Assembly: GCA_035327305.1 (NCBI GenBank)
Contig: DAOLDL010000075.1
Location: 1 to 15,011, forward strand
Length of the DNA: 15,011 nucleotides
Source of the DNA: CALMUP01 sp035327305
GTDB lineage: Bacteria > Verrucomicrobiota > Kiritimatiellia > CAIVKH01
Reading direction: 5' to 3'
A program made the position numbers and the translations under genes. The notes below the pieces were generated by a model that worked only from the letters and a program-made list of their open reading frames with translations, was not told where the DNA came from and did not search any database. How positions within the stretch are numbered: the first letter of the stretch is position 1; each line of letters starts with the position of its first letter. This document shows, piece after piece, positions 1 through 6,647 of this stretch.

Positions 1-57
1 CATGCCTAATCCACGCCGCCAGCGTTCGTTCTGAGCCAGAATCAAACTCTCCGAAGA
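1..57 (-). rRNA. 16S ribosomal RNA, 5' end only
   Basis: Read on the minus strand, bases 50 to 41 are AGAGTTTGAT, the universal 16S start (E. coli positions 8-17). It is followed by TCTGGCTCAG and the conserved AACGCTGGCGGC block, then GGATTAGGCATG at the window edge. By alignment with E. coli the mature 5' end lies near base 57. Only about the first 57 nucleotides are present and the rest of the gene lies to the left. The GGATTAGGCATG ending is typical of several PVC lineages. Bases 48-59 can form a four-base-pair hairpin with a UUCG loop spanning the mature 5' end. Confidence 0.96.
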
Positions 58-61
58 GAAA

Positions 62-124
62 TGTTTGAGCACCCCGAGAATATCGGGGCAAAAACTTTCT
101 AGCTTTTCCGGCTATTCGCCGGAA
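62..124 (-). promoter_or_regulatory. 16S rRNA leader: two hairpins and a boxA-like element
   Basis: On the minus strand, upstream of 16S, come in order a seven-base-pair hairpin (TTCCGGC at 106-112 with GCCGGAA at 118-124), a six-base-pair hairpin (CCCCGA at 72-77 with TCGGGG at 83-88), and then TGCTCAAACA (62-71). The last resembles the start of the E. coli rrn boxA (TGCTCTTTAACA). The order hairpin then boxA matches the boxB-boxA layout of rRNA antitermination leaders, which bind Nus factors. The hairpins are seen directly. The antitermination role is inferred, and the boxA match covers only part of the consensus. Confidence 0.5.
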
Positions 125-528
125 TGATTTATGAAACGATAATTGACGTATACTCGCACAAACCGAATCACTTCTGTCACGAAGCGATGTTGTGCAATAT
201 TTCTTTTTCAAAGAACGGGATTGATAAGGTCTCAAAAACATTCATTTAACACAAGATGTTTTTTTAACTTTTTTCTCGCACCGTGTTTTGCACACGTGGC
301 GGTTATCAAAGCGGGCGACACAATAGAATTTGACCCCCATTATGTCAACCTGGTTTTATTCTTTTTTGTGAATTCAGATATCACGCGCTGTAATGTTATG
401 ATTATGAGCATATTACAACATCATAAAAACTTCGTGCTTTTTCATGGAGCATCTTTTATTTAAGGATGGCTTCGCCACTTCACATGTGATGAAGCGGGTA
501 AAATCACATTGATTATCAAGGATTTATC
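125..528. other. Gene-free region between 16S and pyrF
   Basis: This AT-rich stretch must hold the minus-strand rRNA promoter and the plus-strand pyrF promoter. On the minus strand, A-tracts around 250-272 resemble an UP element upstream of a weak TTAAAT-17-TATCAA pair, but no clear rrn promoter stands out. A five-base-pair hairpin lies at 282-296 (CGTGT, loop TTTGC, ACACG). A perfect ten-base palindrome, TCACATGTGA, is at 480-489, about 40 bases before pyrF. The only open frame here (143-463, plus) has an implausible composition and overlaps the rRNA upstream region, so I do not call it. Confidence 0.6.
330..359 (+). promoter_or_regulatory. Candidate pyrF promoter
   Basis: TTGACC at 330-335 and TTTTAT at 354-359 are separated by 18 bases and fit a sigma-70-type promoter. 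A start site near 366 would give a leader of about 160 bases ahead of pyrF. The region is AT-rich, so chance matches are likely and other -10-like strings occur closer to the gene. Confidence 0.22.
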
Positions 529-1227
529 ATGAAAACAGAGGTTATTGTGGCGCTGGATGTCGCGAATTCAAATGAATTGTCGCGCAAATTATCTGAATTA
601 CCCGAGAAAATCTCATGGTTTAAGGTCGGTTTGGAGCTTTTTTGCGCGGAAGGACCTCAAGTTTTAACTCCTTTGCATGAGCGAAATGGGAACATATTCC
701 TCGATCTCAAACTGCATGATATTCCGCGCACGGTTGAAAAGGCGGTTATTTCCGCGGCCAAACACAATGTGGATTTGCTGACTATTCATGCATCCGGTGG
801 CGAAGAAATGATGAAAGCCGCAGTGAATGCGGCTAAATCCGCCAATACAAAACGCCCTCTGAAACTTTTGGCGGTTACTGTTCTCACCAGCCTGAATGTG
901 GCGGACCTCAACCGCATGGGAATTCCCCGTACGCCTGCCGAACACGCGTTGGCTCTCGCGGAAATGGCTTGTATTAACGGTGTTGATGGCGTGGTTTGTT
1001 CATTGCATGAAGCGAATATCATTCGCAAAACCGTCGGGCCATCACCGCTAATTGTCACACCCGGTATTCGATTGCCTGGCGATTCCGCAGGCGACCAAAA
1101 ACGAATCGGAACGCCATACGACGCGCGTGAAGCCGGCGCGACACATATTGTTGTAGGTCGCCCCATTCTTGATTCATCCGATCCCGGCGCGGCGTATGAT
1201 AAAATCATAGCCGATCTGCAACGTTAA
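529..1227 (+). CDS. pyrF: Orotidine 5'-phosphate decarboxylase
   Basis: This enzyme decarboxylates OMP to UMP, the last step of de novo pyrimidine synthesis, in the cytosol. The 232-residue length is normal for the bacterial short form. The catalytic DxKxxD motif is seen as D59-L-K61-L-H-D64. Other family marks are ALD at 8-10, FKVG at 31-34 (K32 contacts substrate), TPGIR at 177-181 and the phosphate-binding GRPI at 210-213. The start is supported by AAGGA at 518-522, six bases before ATG. The gene stands alone on the plus strand, with rRNA divergent to its left and a convergent gene four bases after its stop. No other pyrimidine gene is nearby. Identification is secure. Confidence 0.97.
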   Translation: MKTEVIVALDVANSNELSRKLSELPEKISWFKVGLELFCAEGPQVLTPLHERNGNIFLDLKLHDIPRTVEKAVISAAKHNVDLLTIHASGGEEMMKAAVNAAKSANTKRPLKLLAVTVLTSLNVADLNRMGIPRTPAEHALALAEMACINGVDGVVCSLHEANIIRKTVGPSPLIVTPGIRLPGDSAGDQKRIGTPYDAREAGATHIVVGRPILDSSDPGAAYDKIIADLQR

Positions 1228-1231
1228 AGAA

Positions 1232-1642
1232 TCACCGGTCCTTGTCTGTCGGCGGACGAACCGACATGGGAACATGCATCATAAATTCGTCGTGATACCG
1301 CTTGCCGCCTTCAAAATAGGCGCGTGATCGCACATCAATGAAATGACGCTCAAGTCGATATGGCGTGTAATTTGTTTGGCAAAACTGGACGAACCAGCGG
1401 TGAATCTGATCGACGTATTCATCGGGCACATTTTCACCCAGCAGATAAAAGCCGCCAATATGGTCAAAATTTCTTGCGGGTTTCCCCTTGGTATCACCAA
1501 CAGAAAAAACCACATCAAGCCGACCCAAAGCGCTTTTTGCCAGCCAGATTTTTATTGGGGATTTCCCAATAAGGCCGGCGAGCAGGTCTTTGAATTCATC
1601 AACTGATAGCCCTATTTTTGCCGTCGCTTTTCGTTTGGCCAT
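1232..1642 (-). CDS. Uncharacterised protein, 136 residues
   Basis: I do not recognise a family. The protein is soluble-looking, with no signal peptide or membrane segment. It starts with a basic stretch (MAKRKATAK), then a predicted helical part (residues 12-40), then a mixed region rich in aromatics and charges (HIGGFYLL at 61-68, HRWFVQF at 81-87). It ends in a proline-rich tail. A GAGGG string ahead of ATG gives a plausible ribosome site. It lies 12 bases downstream of the NTF2-like gene on the same strand, so the two are probably co-transcribed, and it converges with pyrF. It looks real because of its ribosome site, its balanced composition and its fit between neighbours, but its function is unknown. 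Confidence 0.7.
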   Translation of the reverse strand: MAKRKATAKIGLSVDEFKDLLAGLIGKSPIKIWLAKSALGRLDVVFSVGDTKGKPARNFDHIGGFYLLGENVPDEYVDQIHRWFVQFCQTNYTPYRLERHFIDVRSRAYFEGGKRYHDEFMMHVPMSVRPPTDKDR

Positions 1643-1654
1643 GTAGCCCTCGCT

Positions 1655-2242
1655 TCAAATCCGCGCCCTGATATTTCGTAATATTCGCCCGATCACCGGC
1701 AAGTTCTCGTAAAAGCCCCCGGCCGCATCCCAGTAGTCTTGATGAACAATCACACGACCATCAGAATTAAATCTCAACAACGTGATCCCGGTTGATCGCC
1801 ATGCATCTTTTTCCATGGCGCCTTTTGGAACCACGGTCATGCGCCAGCGCACATAGTGGTCGGGACCGGAATTCACCACATCAAGAAACTCCACCCGGCA
1901 AGCATCCACGGCATTGACCGTTTGCAACATGTAGCTGGTAAAATCGTCGAGGTTTTCTATCGTCTTCAGCGTGTCGTTAAACCAGATATTTTCGGCATAG
2001 ACCTGATTTAATTTCAAGCGAACGGCATCTTCGGAAAGATTCGCCCAGAGGGATTGAAATCGATTTATCACTTCCCTTGCTTCATTTGACTCCATATCCG
2101 GGAATATCAAACTTGCGTCGGCAGTATCAGCCAACACAGCATCCAATGTCCGCGCGGGACCAACCGGCTCGCGGTCAATCAACACCAACAATACCGCGAC
2201 GATTCCAAACCCCAACAGCAGGATTGCCAGACAACGTTTCAT
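1655..2242 (-). CDS. Membrane-anchored NTF2/SnoaL-like protein
   Basis: The product has 195 residues. Residues 4-22 form one hydrophobic segment right after MKR, so the protein is probably anchored in or exported across the inner membrane. The rest resembles the NTF2-like fold: a helical part (51-80), the YAENIWFNDTL element near 82-92, and the C-terminal HQDYWDA at 167-173 followed by a short basic tail. The latter two are familiar from SnoaL-like proteins in many bacteria. These proteins are a versatile fold without a single reaction, and I see no basis for naming a substrate. The open frame continues upstream to 2602, but that part is antisense to the divergent phosphatase gene. ATG at 2242 is preferred because the hydrophobic segment follows directly. 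No Shine-Dalgarno sequence precedes it. Confidence 0.8.
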   Translation of the reverse strand: MKRCLAILLLGFGIVAVLLVLIDREPVGPARTLDAVLADTADASLIFPDMESNEAREVINRFQSLWANLSEDAVRLKLNQVYAENIWFNDTLKTIENLDDFTSYMLQTVNAVDACRVEFLDVVNSGPDHYVRWRMTVVPKGAMEKDAWRSTGITLLRFNSDGRVIVHQDYWDAAGGFYENLPVIGRILRNIRARI

Positions 2243-2253
2243 AAACGTATTGT
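2224..2253 (+). promoter_or_regulatory. Candidate promoter of the phosphatase-SRAP-nuclease operon
   Basis: TTGCCA at 2224-2229 (five of six matches to the -35 consensus) and TATTGT at 2248-2253 (four of six) are 18 bases apart. The predicted start near 2260 gives a leader of about 30 bases before the TTG codon at 2291. The -35 lies inside the 5' end of the divergent gene. Confidence 0.4.
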
Positions 2254-2276
2254 AACACGCAACCGGGCATCCGCAA
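2249..2276 (-). promoter_or_regulatory. Candidate promoter of the NTF2-like gene, possibly leaderless
   Basis: On the minus strand, TTGCGG (2276-2271) and TACAAT (2254-2249, five of six matches to -10) are 16 bases apart. Transcription would begin about seven bases after the -10, at or next to the ATG at 2242. That fits the absence of a ribosome-binding site there. The -10 box shares bases with the opposing plus-strand -10. Confidence 0.38.
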
Positions 2277-2290
2277 ATGGAATCACGACA

Positions 2291-2938
2291 TTGAAATATC
2301 GATATATTATCTGGGATTGGAATGGAACGTTGCTGAATGACGCGACGTATTGCCGTACAATCATGAATAACATGCTCAAGCGGCGCCGCCTTCCGACCAT
2401 GAACGCGCAACGATATGGCGAAGTTTTTGAATTTCCCGTTGATCAGTATTATAGACGGCTTGGCTTCGACTTTTCCTGCGAAACATTCGAGGCATTGGGC
2501 ACGGAATTCATACTCGGTTATGAAAACAACCGACGCGGATTGCGATTGCGTCCCGGCGCTCGATCCATCCTGAAAAACCTCATCGAGGCAGGAGCGCAAC
2601 AATTTGTTTTATCCGCTTACCGCCACGACACGCTGGAATCTCTTTTGCGCGAGAAAAATATTTTGCGGTACTTCAAAAAGGTGTCGGGCTCCGATGATCA
2701 CTACGCGCGCGGCAAGATTGAACAAGGAAGAAGAATGATTAAATCCTTCGGCATGCCGCGGCACTCCACGGTTCTAATCGGTGACACGGTTCATGACCAC
2801 GAAGTCGCAAACGAAATGGGTGTGGCGTGTCTATTAATAGAAAGCGGCCATCAAAACCGACACAAACTCGAGGCATGCGGACGCCGGGTTTTCAGCAACA
2901 TTTCCGCAGTGCGGAAATATTTAATGGGAGTCTCCTGA
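2291..2938 (+). CDS. HAD-superfamily phosphatase, phosphoglycolate phosphatase-like
   Basis: The 215-residue protein carries all four HAD motifs. Motif I is DWNGTLLND (nucleophile D9), motif II has S108 in VLSAY, motif III is K142, and motif IV is GDTVHDHEVA (D165 and D169). The order and the alpha-helical cap between residues 20 and 85 match the phosphoglycolate phosphatase/beta-phosphoglucomutase branch, cytosolic and magnesium-dependent. Substrate cannot be read from sequence. The position usually holding the second aspartate of motif I is N11, as in many DWNGT-type HAD proteins, so its acid-base chemistry may differ. The start is TTG, since no in-frame ATG precedes motif I. The gene ends one base before the SRAP gene, so the two are probably translated from one mRNA. 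Confidence 0.85.
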   Translation: MKYRYIIWDWNGTLLNDATYCRTIMNNMLKRRRLPTMNAQRYGEVFEFPVDQYYRRLGFDFSCETFEALGTEFILGYENNRRGLRLRPGARSILKNLIEAGAQQFVLSAYRHDTLESLLREKNILRYFKKVSGSDDHYARGKIEQGRRMIKSFGMPRHSTVLIGDTVHDHEVANEMGVACLLIESGHQNRHKLEACGRRVFSNISAVRKYLMGVS

Positions 2939-2939
2939 T

Positions 2940-3626
2940 ATGTGCGGGCGACTTGTTTTGACATCTTCCATCAAAGAAAAAATCAAGGCGCTATTTGATG
3001 ATGTGCGTATTGAAACAGAGTTGACCACGAGATACAACATCACGCCCGGCCAGCCATTGCTTGCCATCATGAGCGACGATTTGCGGAACGTCGGCGTCAT
3101 GAACTGGGGGTTTCCATCCACAACGGAAAAAAACCGTCCGCACATAAACGCGCGAGGCGAGACTGTGCATAGACTCGCAACCTTCAAACATGCATTTTCC
3201 GCGCAACGTTGCCTGGTGTTTGCAGATGGTTTTTATGAGTGGAAGCGTGATCCCGGTCAACCGGAACCGCAACCCTGGTATTTTTATCCGGCCGACGGAT
3301 CCATGCTTATGATCGCCGGACTCTGGACATCGGACGAAAAAGCTCGCGGTTCAACGATCAATCGAAACGGCCTTGTTATCACAACTGAAGCGAATCAATT
3401 GATGCATCCGATTCATAATCGCATGCCGGTTATTTTCACGTCAGAAAGCGCAAAAATGTGGCTTCAGCCCGAAACATCCCCGGAGACACTCAAGGCCATG
3501 CTTCAACCCTGTTCTTCCGGACTATTGCGAGCCCACCCGGTTTCACGCCGGGTCAACCGACGGTCCGCCGAAGGCCCGGACTTGATCCAGCCCGTGCAAA
3601 TTCTTGAACAAACAAGTCTTTTTTAG
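2940..3626 (+). CDS. yedK: SRAP-domain protein (abasic-site processing, YedK/HMCES family)
   Basis: SRAP proteins form a covalent thiazolidine crosslink with abasic sites in single-stranded DNA, protecting them during replication. They use the N-terminal cysteine exposed after loss of Met1. All key residues are visible: C2 in MCGR, N70 and E74 in the NARGET motif, E100 in DGFYEWKR, and H159 in the HNRMP motif. The 228-residue length is normal. GGGAG at 2926-2930, nine bases before ATG, marks the start. It follows the phosphatase after one base, and the next gene begins about 14 bases after its stop. The family was once named SOS response-associated peptidase. I see no LexA box here that I could defend. 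Confidence 0.95.
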   Translation: MCGRLVLTSSIKEKIKALFDDVRIETELTTRYNITPGQPLLAIMSDDLRNVGVMNWGFPSTTEKNRPHINARGETVHRLATFKHAFSAQRCLVFADGFYEWKRDPGQPEPQPWYFYPADGSMLMIAGLWTSDEKARGSTINRNGLVITTEANQLMHPIHNRMPVIFTSESAKMWLQPETSPETLKAMLQPCSSGLLRAHPVSRRVNRRSAEGPDLIQPVQILEQTSLF

Positions 3627-3639
3627 GCATAATCCGACA

Positions 3640-4995
3640 ATGACCTCCGCGCATGACATAAATCCTCGAGCCTGGCAATGTGTACGCTTCGCCATTTCGA
3701 TTATGGCAACCATAAGCGCACTCGTCCTGACTTCCTGCGAGCGCCCGCCTTCCGTGGCGCCCGAGGTTGAAGAACCCGCAGTTATCTACTCAAGCATACA
3801 CGACATCATACGCGCCGGAGACACCACGGCATTCATGGAGTGGCTGTTTGCAACCGAAGCGATTGATGAACCCAACCAGCACGGATTAACAGCGCTTCAC
3901 ACGGCCGTGCGAGCGGGACATGAAGCTTTCGTTCATGACTTGCTGGAAAAAGGCGCGGATCGAAATGTTCGAGACAATACAGGCGCAACCCCTCTTTACA
4001 CCGCGGCCCGACGCGGTCACACAGAAATCATTCGCCTGTTAATCAGCGCGGGCGCCAATCCCGTCATAGCCGACCAGGACGGCCTGACTCCGTTTGACAT
4101 CGCCATGATGCTTGGTCACACAAATGCGACCAAACAACTTGCCGAGGCGCGGGCCAAGTACCTGGCGGCTCCAGAGTCCGTGGTGGAAACGCCTCCCGCG
4201 CAACCGGAAATTGCGCCAGCCCTGTTGCTTTCCACGGATTTCCGCAACTGGACAAGCATCTCCGGTGAAACCATTGAGGCGGCATTCATCCAAAACATTT
4301 TTGATACTGTCATATTGCAGACGCGTGACGGTGAAATGATCCGGATCAGCCTGAACCGTCTGGCAACCGCCGATCAAACAACGGTTCGTCAACTAACCGG
4401 TCTTGACCCGCACGCCCTGGCAAGCGCACGCGCCCGGGTGACCGGCGCAACGCAACAACGCGACTCGATAAGTTTGAGAATCGGTCGAGAAAAAGGTTGG
4501 TCGATTCTTGAAAATTGTCGCCTGCTGAAACGAAGTGGAAACGACGGCGATTCATTTCATGTCCGACACGACGGAAAAGAATATATATTCCGCCTTTATT
4601 TTGTTGATGCCGCAGAGACAAGCCTATCGTTTCCGCAAAGAGTCCGAGATCAGGAAAAATATTTCGGGCTGAATACGTCTGACACATTAAAGCTTGGCCA
4701 TGAAGCGACAAAATTTGCGACATCACTGCTGGCGTCTTCACCTTTCACGGTTGTAACCCAATGGGAGGACGCACGCGGCAACAGCCGACTACCCCGTCAC
4801 TATGCCTTGGTGGTAACACCGTTGGGCGACTTGGATGAACTACTTACCAAGGAGGGGTTGGTGCGGCAATTTGGCATGCCAATTCGAAGTACCGCCGGAC
4901 AACGAAAGCAAGCACACTTGCGTAAATTGGAGAGAGAAGCCCAACAACAGCGTGTCGGCGCCTGGAAAAAATCAGAGGCAATGGCACGGCAATAA
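3640..4995 (+). CDS. Lipoprotein with ankyrin repeats, SHD1 domain and staphylococcal-nuclease domain
   Basis: The 451-residue product has four parts. Residues 16-33 are a signal with lipobox L-T-S-C33, and E34 at +2 suggests outer-membrane sorting. Residues 50-179 hold about four ankyrin repeats (clear ones begin at HGLTALH, 81, and TGATPLY, 114). Residues 200-255 match SHD1 (FRNWTS, then ISLNRL, then ADQ), a small domain frequent in PVC proteins. Residues 298-445 match thermonuclease: D304, R318, D323 and E326 have exactly the spacing of D21, R35, D40 and E43 of the S. aureus enzyme, and R386 is the likely R87 counterpart after a small insertion. It may therefore be an active calcium-dependent nuclease outside the inner membrane. 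The frame opens at TTG 3604 inside yedK, but ATG 3640 puts the signal nearer the N-terminus. The ribosome site is weak. The domain reading is by eye. Confidence 0.85.
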   Translation: MTSAHDINPRAWQCVRFAISIMATISALVLTSCERPPSVAPEVEEPAVIYSSIHDIIRAGDTTAFMEWLFATEAIDEPNQHGLTALHTAVRAGHEAFVHDLLEKGADRNVRDNTGATPLYTAARRGHTEIIRLLISAGANPVIADQDGLTPFDIAMMLGHTNATKQLAEARAKYLAAPESVVETPPAQPEIAPALLLSTDFRNWTSISGETIEAAFIQNIFDTVILQTRDGEMIRISLNRLATADQTTVRQLTGLDPHALASARARVTGATQQRDSISLRIGREKGWSILENCRLLKRSGNDGDSFHVRHDGKEYIFRLYFVDAAETSLSFPQRVRDQEKYFGLNTSDTLKLGHEATKFATSLLASSPFTVVTQWEDARGNSRLPRHYALVVTPLGDLDELLTKEGLVRQFGMPIRSTAGQRKQAHLRKLEREAQQQRVGAWKKSEAMARQ

Positions 4996-5026
4996 TTGAC
5001 CAGTCGACGGCATTTTCAGGACCAAC

Positions 5027-6115
5027 ATGAGTAAATCGTTTAATTTGTTAAAGCTTCTGCACGATGTGTTTGCACCAGACGAGCACGACATTGCCATCGT
5101 GATGGTAGATGAGCCAACAGAACGCGACCCGGACTCTTCGGATTGGCAGGATAGACGGGGAATGGCTGTGGAATGGTTGGATGGGTTAGAGAAAATCGGA
5201 GTTCAAACGCAACCTCTTTTACGGTATGCCGCAACCGGAGCCAACAACGGCGACTTGCCCTCTCTCGGCATTCAAGACGGTGTAAATGTTCCCATTGAAA
5301 AAACCTTGTCGACAGCCACGCTGGTGATAGCCATGACCCGCTATTCAGCCACGGCGCCTTTATCGATGCTGACCAGAAAATATCCCACCTTGCGGGCGGC
5401 CAGCATGCCAAATGTCTTGAAGCGAATGGAAAAGTCCGCGTTGGCCGCCGATTACATGATGGTGGCTAAAAAGGCCACCATGCTATCCGAACTGTTAAAT
5501 CATTCAGAGTTTGCCGATGTGATTTTCTCCACAGGCGACAAATTACGATTTGATCTTCGCTTTCGCTCTGCTCATGCCGATGACGGAATGTGCCGACGGG
5601 ATAAAACAGGATTTCGCGTCATCAACCTACCCAGCGGCGAGGCATTTATTGTGCCTTATGAGGGTGAAAAGCCGGGTGTTCCAAGTGAAACTGCGGGAAC
5701 CATTCCGCTGGCATGGAAGGGTTCCATCTACACGTTGCATGTACTCGAGAACAGAATATCTGAAATCAAAGGGGAAGGATCGGACCGTGATTGGTTACAG
5801 CGACACTTTGACGTTGATCCGGCGCGTCGGAATATTGCCGAACTTGGACTGGGGTGCAACGACCGGGCAATTATAACTGGAAACGTACTCGAGGACGAAA
5901 AGGCCGGTTTTCATTGGGCTTACGGTCGTAGTGAACATTTAGGCGGAACGGTCAGCCCGCAATCCTTTTCAGATTCAGCACATGTCGTACATCACGATGT
6001 GGTGTATGCCAAGGGTTGTCCTATTGAAATTGCCCGACTTGAACTCGAGGATGGAAAGCGCGACAAAATCACCGTTATCCGCGATGGAATCTACGTAGAC
6101 GCGTTGTTTGAATAA
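5027..6115 (+). CDS. M29-family metallopeptidase (aminopeptidase T-like)
   Basis: The 362-residue protein resembles M29 thermophilic aminopeptidases, dimetal enzymes that release N-terminal residues from peptides in the cytosol. Visible family elements are the SMPN segment (126-129), LPSGEAF with E205, AELGLG with E272, EDEK with E291, FHWAYG with H296, and the final VHHD with H322 and D324. These correspond to the glutamate, histidine and aspartate metal ligands of the Thermus enzyme, and the E291-H296 and H-x-D spacings agree. AGGA at 5018-5021, five bases before ATG, supports the start. It is the last gene of the plus-strand run, 31 bases after the lipoprotein stop, and its own stop lies one base from that of the convergent DUF420 gene. 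Confidence 0.85.
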   Translation: MSKSFNLLKLLHDVFAPDEHDIAIVMVDEPTERDPDSSDWQDRRGMAVEWLDGLEKIGVQTQPLLRYAATGANNGDLPSLGIQDGVNVPIEKTLSTATLVIAMTRYSATAPLSMLTRKYPTLRAASMPNVLKRMEKSALAADYMMVAKKATMLSELLNHSEFADVIFSTGDKLRFDLRFRSAHADDGMCRRDKTGFRVINLPSGEAFIVPYEGEKPGVPSETAGTIPLAWKGSIYTLHVLENRISEIKGEGSDRDWLQRHFDVDPARRNIAELGLGCNDRAIITGNVLEDEKAGFHWAYGRSEHLGGTVSPQSFSDSAHVVHHDVVYAKGCPIEIARLELEDGKRDKITVIRDGIYVDALFE

Positions 6116-6127
6116 ATCAGAACGCGT
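6099..6127. terminator. Inverted repeat around two convergent stop codons
   Basis: ACGCGTT at 6099-6105 and AACGCGT at 6121-6127 are perfect seven-base complements with a 15-base loop. The loop contains both the TAA of the M29 gene (6113-6115) and the TGA of the DUF420 gene (6117-6119, minus). Placement between convergent genes suggests a two-way terminator or mRNA 3' stabiliser. Neither side has a T-run, so it is not a standard intrinsic terminator. Confidence 0.35.
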
Positions 6128-6647
6128 AATGGGGCGAAATCATCAAATAAACGATTACACCTGTCGTGGTTACGTACAACCAGATCGGGAAACTAAAGCG
6201 TACCATTTTCCTATGCCGTTCGATTTGCCCGGTAAGCCCCCACAAGAACGAAATCAAGACCAATGGCAACACCACAGCGGCAAGAACGATATGAGAAAAT
6301 AAAATCGCCAGATATAGTGGACGCCAGGGATTGTCCGCAGGGAATCGCGTTTCAACGCCAAATGCATGAAAAATAACGTAAGAAACCAGAAATATCGCCG
6401 ACAACCCGAATGTAGTCAGGTTCAGCTTTTTGTGGAGATCAACCCGGCCTTTCTTTATGGAAACCCAGGCAGATAAAAGCAAAACGGTGCAAATTGAATT
6501 TATCACTGCATTAAATCCGGGCAAATAGGTTGCCCATGCCGGCATGCTTTCCGCCTTGGGCAATTGTGAAAGCACGACCACAGCGATCAACACCAGGAAG
6601 CTGATGGCGTAAATAGCAAAAAGAGCGCTTTTTTCCTTAATTTGCAT
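6117..6647 (-). CDS. DUF420 membrane protein, cytochrome oxidase assembly
   Basis: The product has 176 residues and about five membrane segments (near 8-27, 45-62, 77-96, 110-135 and 152-171). The pattern matches DUF420: the HKKLNL element after segment two (H72), HAFGVETRF (H94), R109, H119, and the HRKMVRFSFPIWLYV block (145-159). The family includes B. subtilis YozB/CtaM, which is required for maturation of haem-copper oxidase, so a role in CuB or haem assembly of the neighbouring caa3 oxidase is likely. It is the last gene of the respiratory cluster, 35 bases after ctaB. No strong ribosome site is seen. The start codon lies within a ten-base palindrome, TGCACGTGCA (6647-6656). Confidence 0.87.
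   Translation of the reverse strand: MQIKEKSALFAIYAISFLVLIAVVVLSQLPKAESMPAWATYLPGFNAVINSICTVLLLSAWVSIKKGRVDLHKKLNLTTFGLSAIFLVSYVIFHAFGVETRFPADNPWRPLYLAILFSHIVLAAVVLPLVLISFLWGLTGQIERHRKMVRFSFPIWLYVTTTGVIVYLMISPHYAF

Noticed and set aside
143..463. Plus-strand open frame of 106 codons between 16S and pyrF
   Set aside because: It lacks a recognisable start context, is rich in phenylalanine, cysteine and histidine from the AT-rich sequence, and covers the region needed for the rRNA promoter and leader.
786..1208. Minus-strand open frame of 140 codons within pyrF
   Set aside because: It is antisense to the complete, motif-bearing pyrF gene and shows no recognisable feature.
1247..1266. Inverted repeat TGTCGG/CCGACA after pyrF as a terminator
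   Set aside because: A six-base-pair stem with an eight-base loop and no T-run, lying inside the end of the convergent gene, is too weak to call.
2243..2602. Upstream extension of the NTF2-like frame to 315 codons
   Set aside because: It runs antisense through the HAD phosphatase gene, has no domain, and would put the hydrophobic segment in the middle of the protein. ATG 2242 explains the signal-like start.
3604..3639. TTG at 3604 as the start of the ankyrin-SHD1-nuclease gene
   Set aside because: It overlaps the end of the SRAP gene and adds 12 residues before an already long signal n-region. ATG at 3640 is simpler, although neither has a strong ribosome site.
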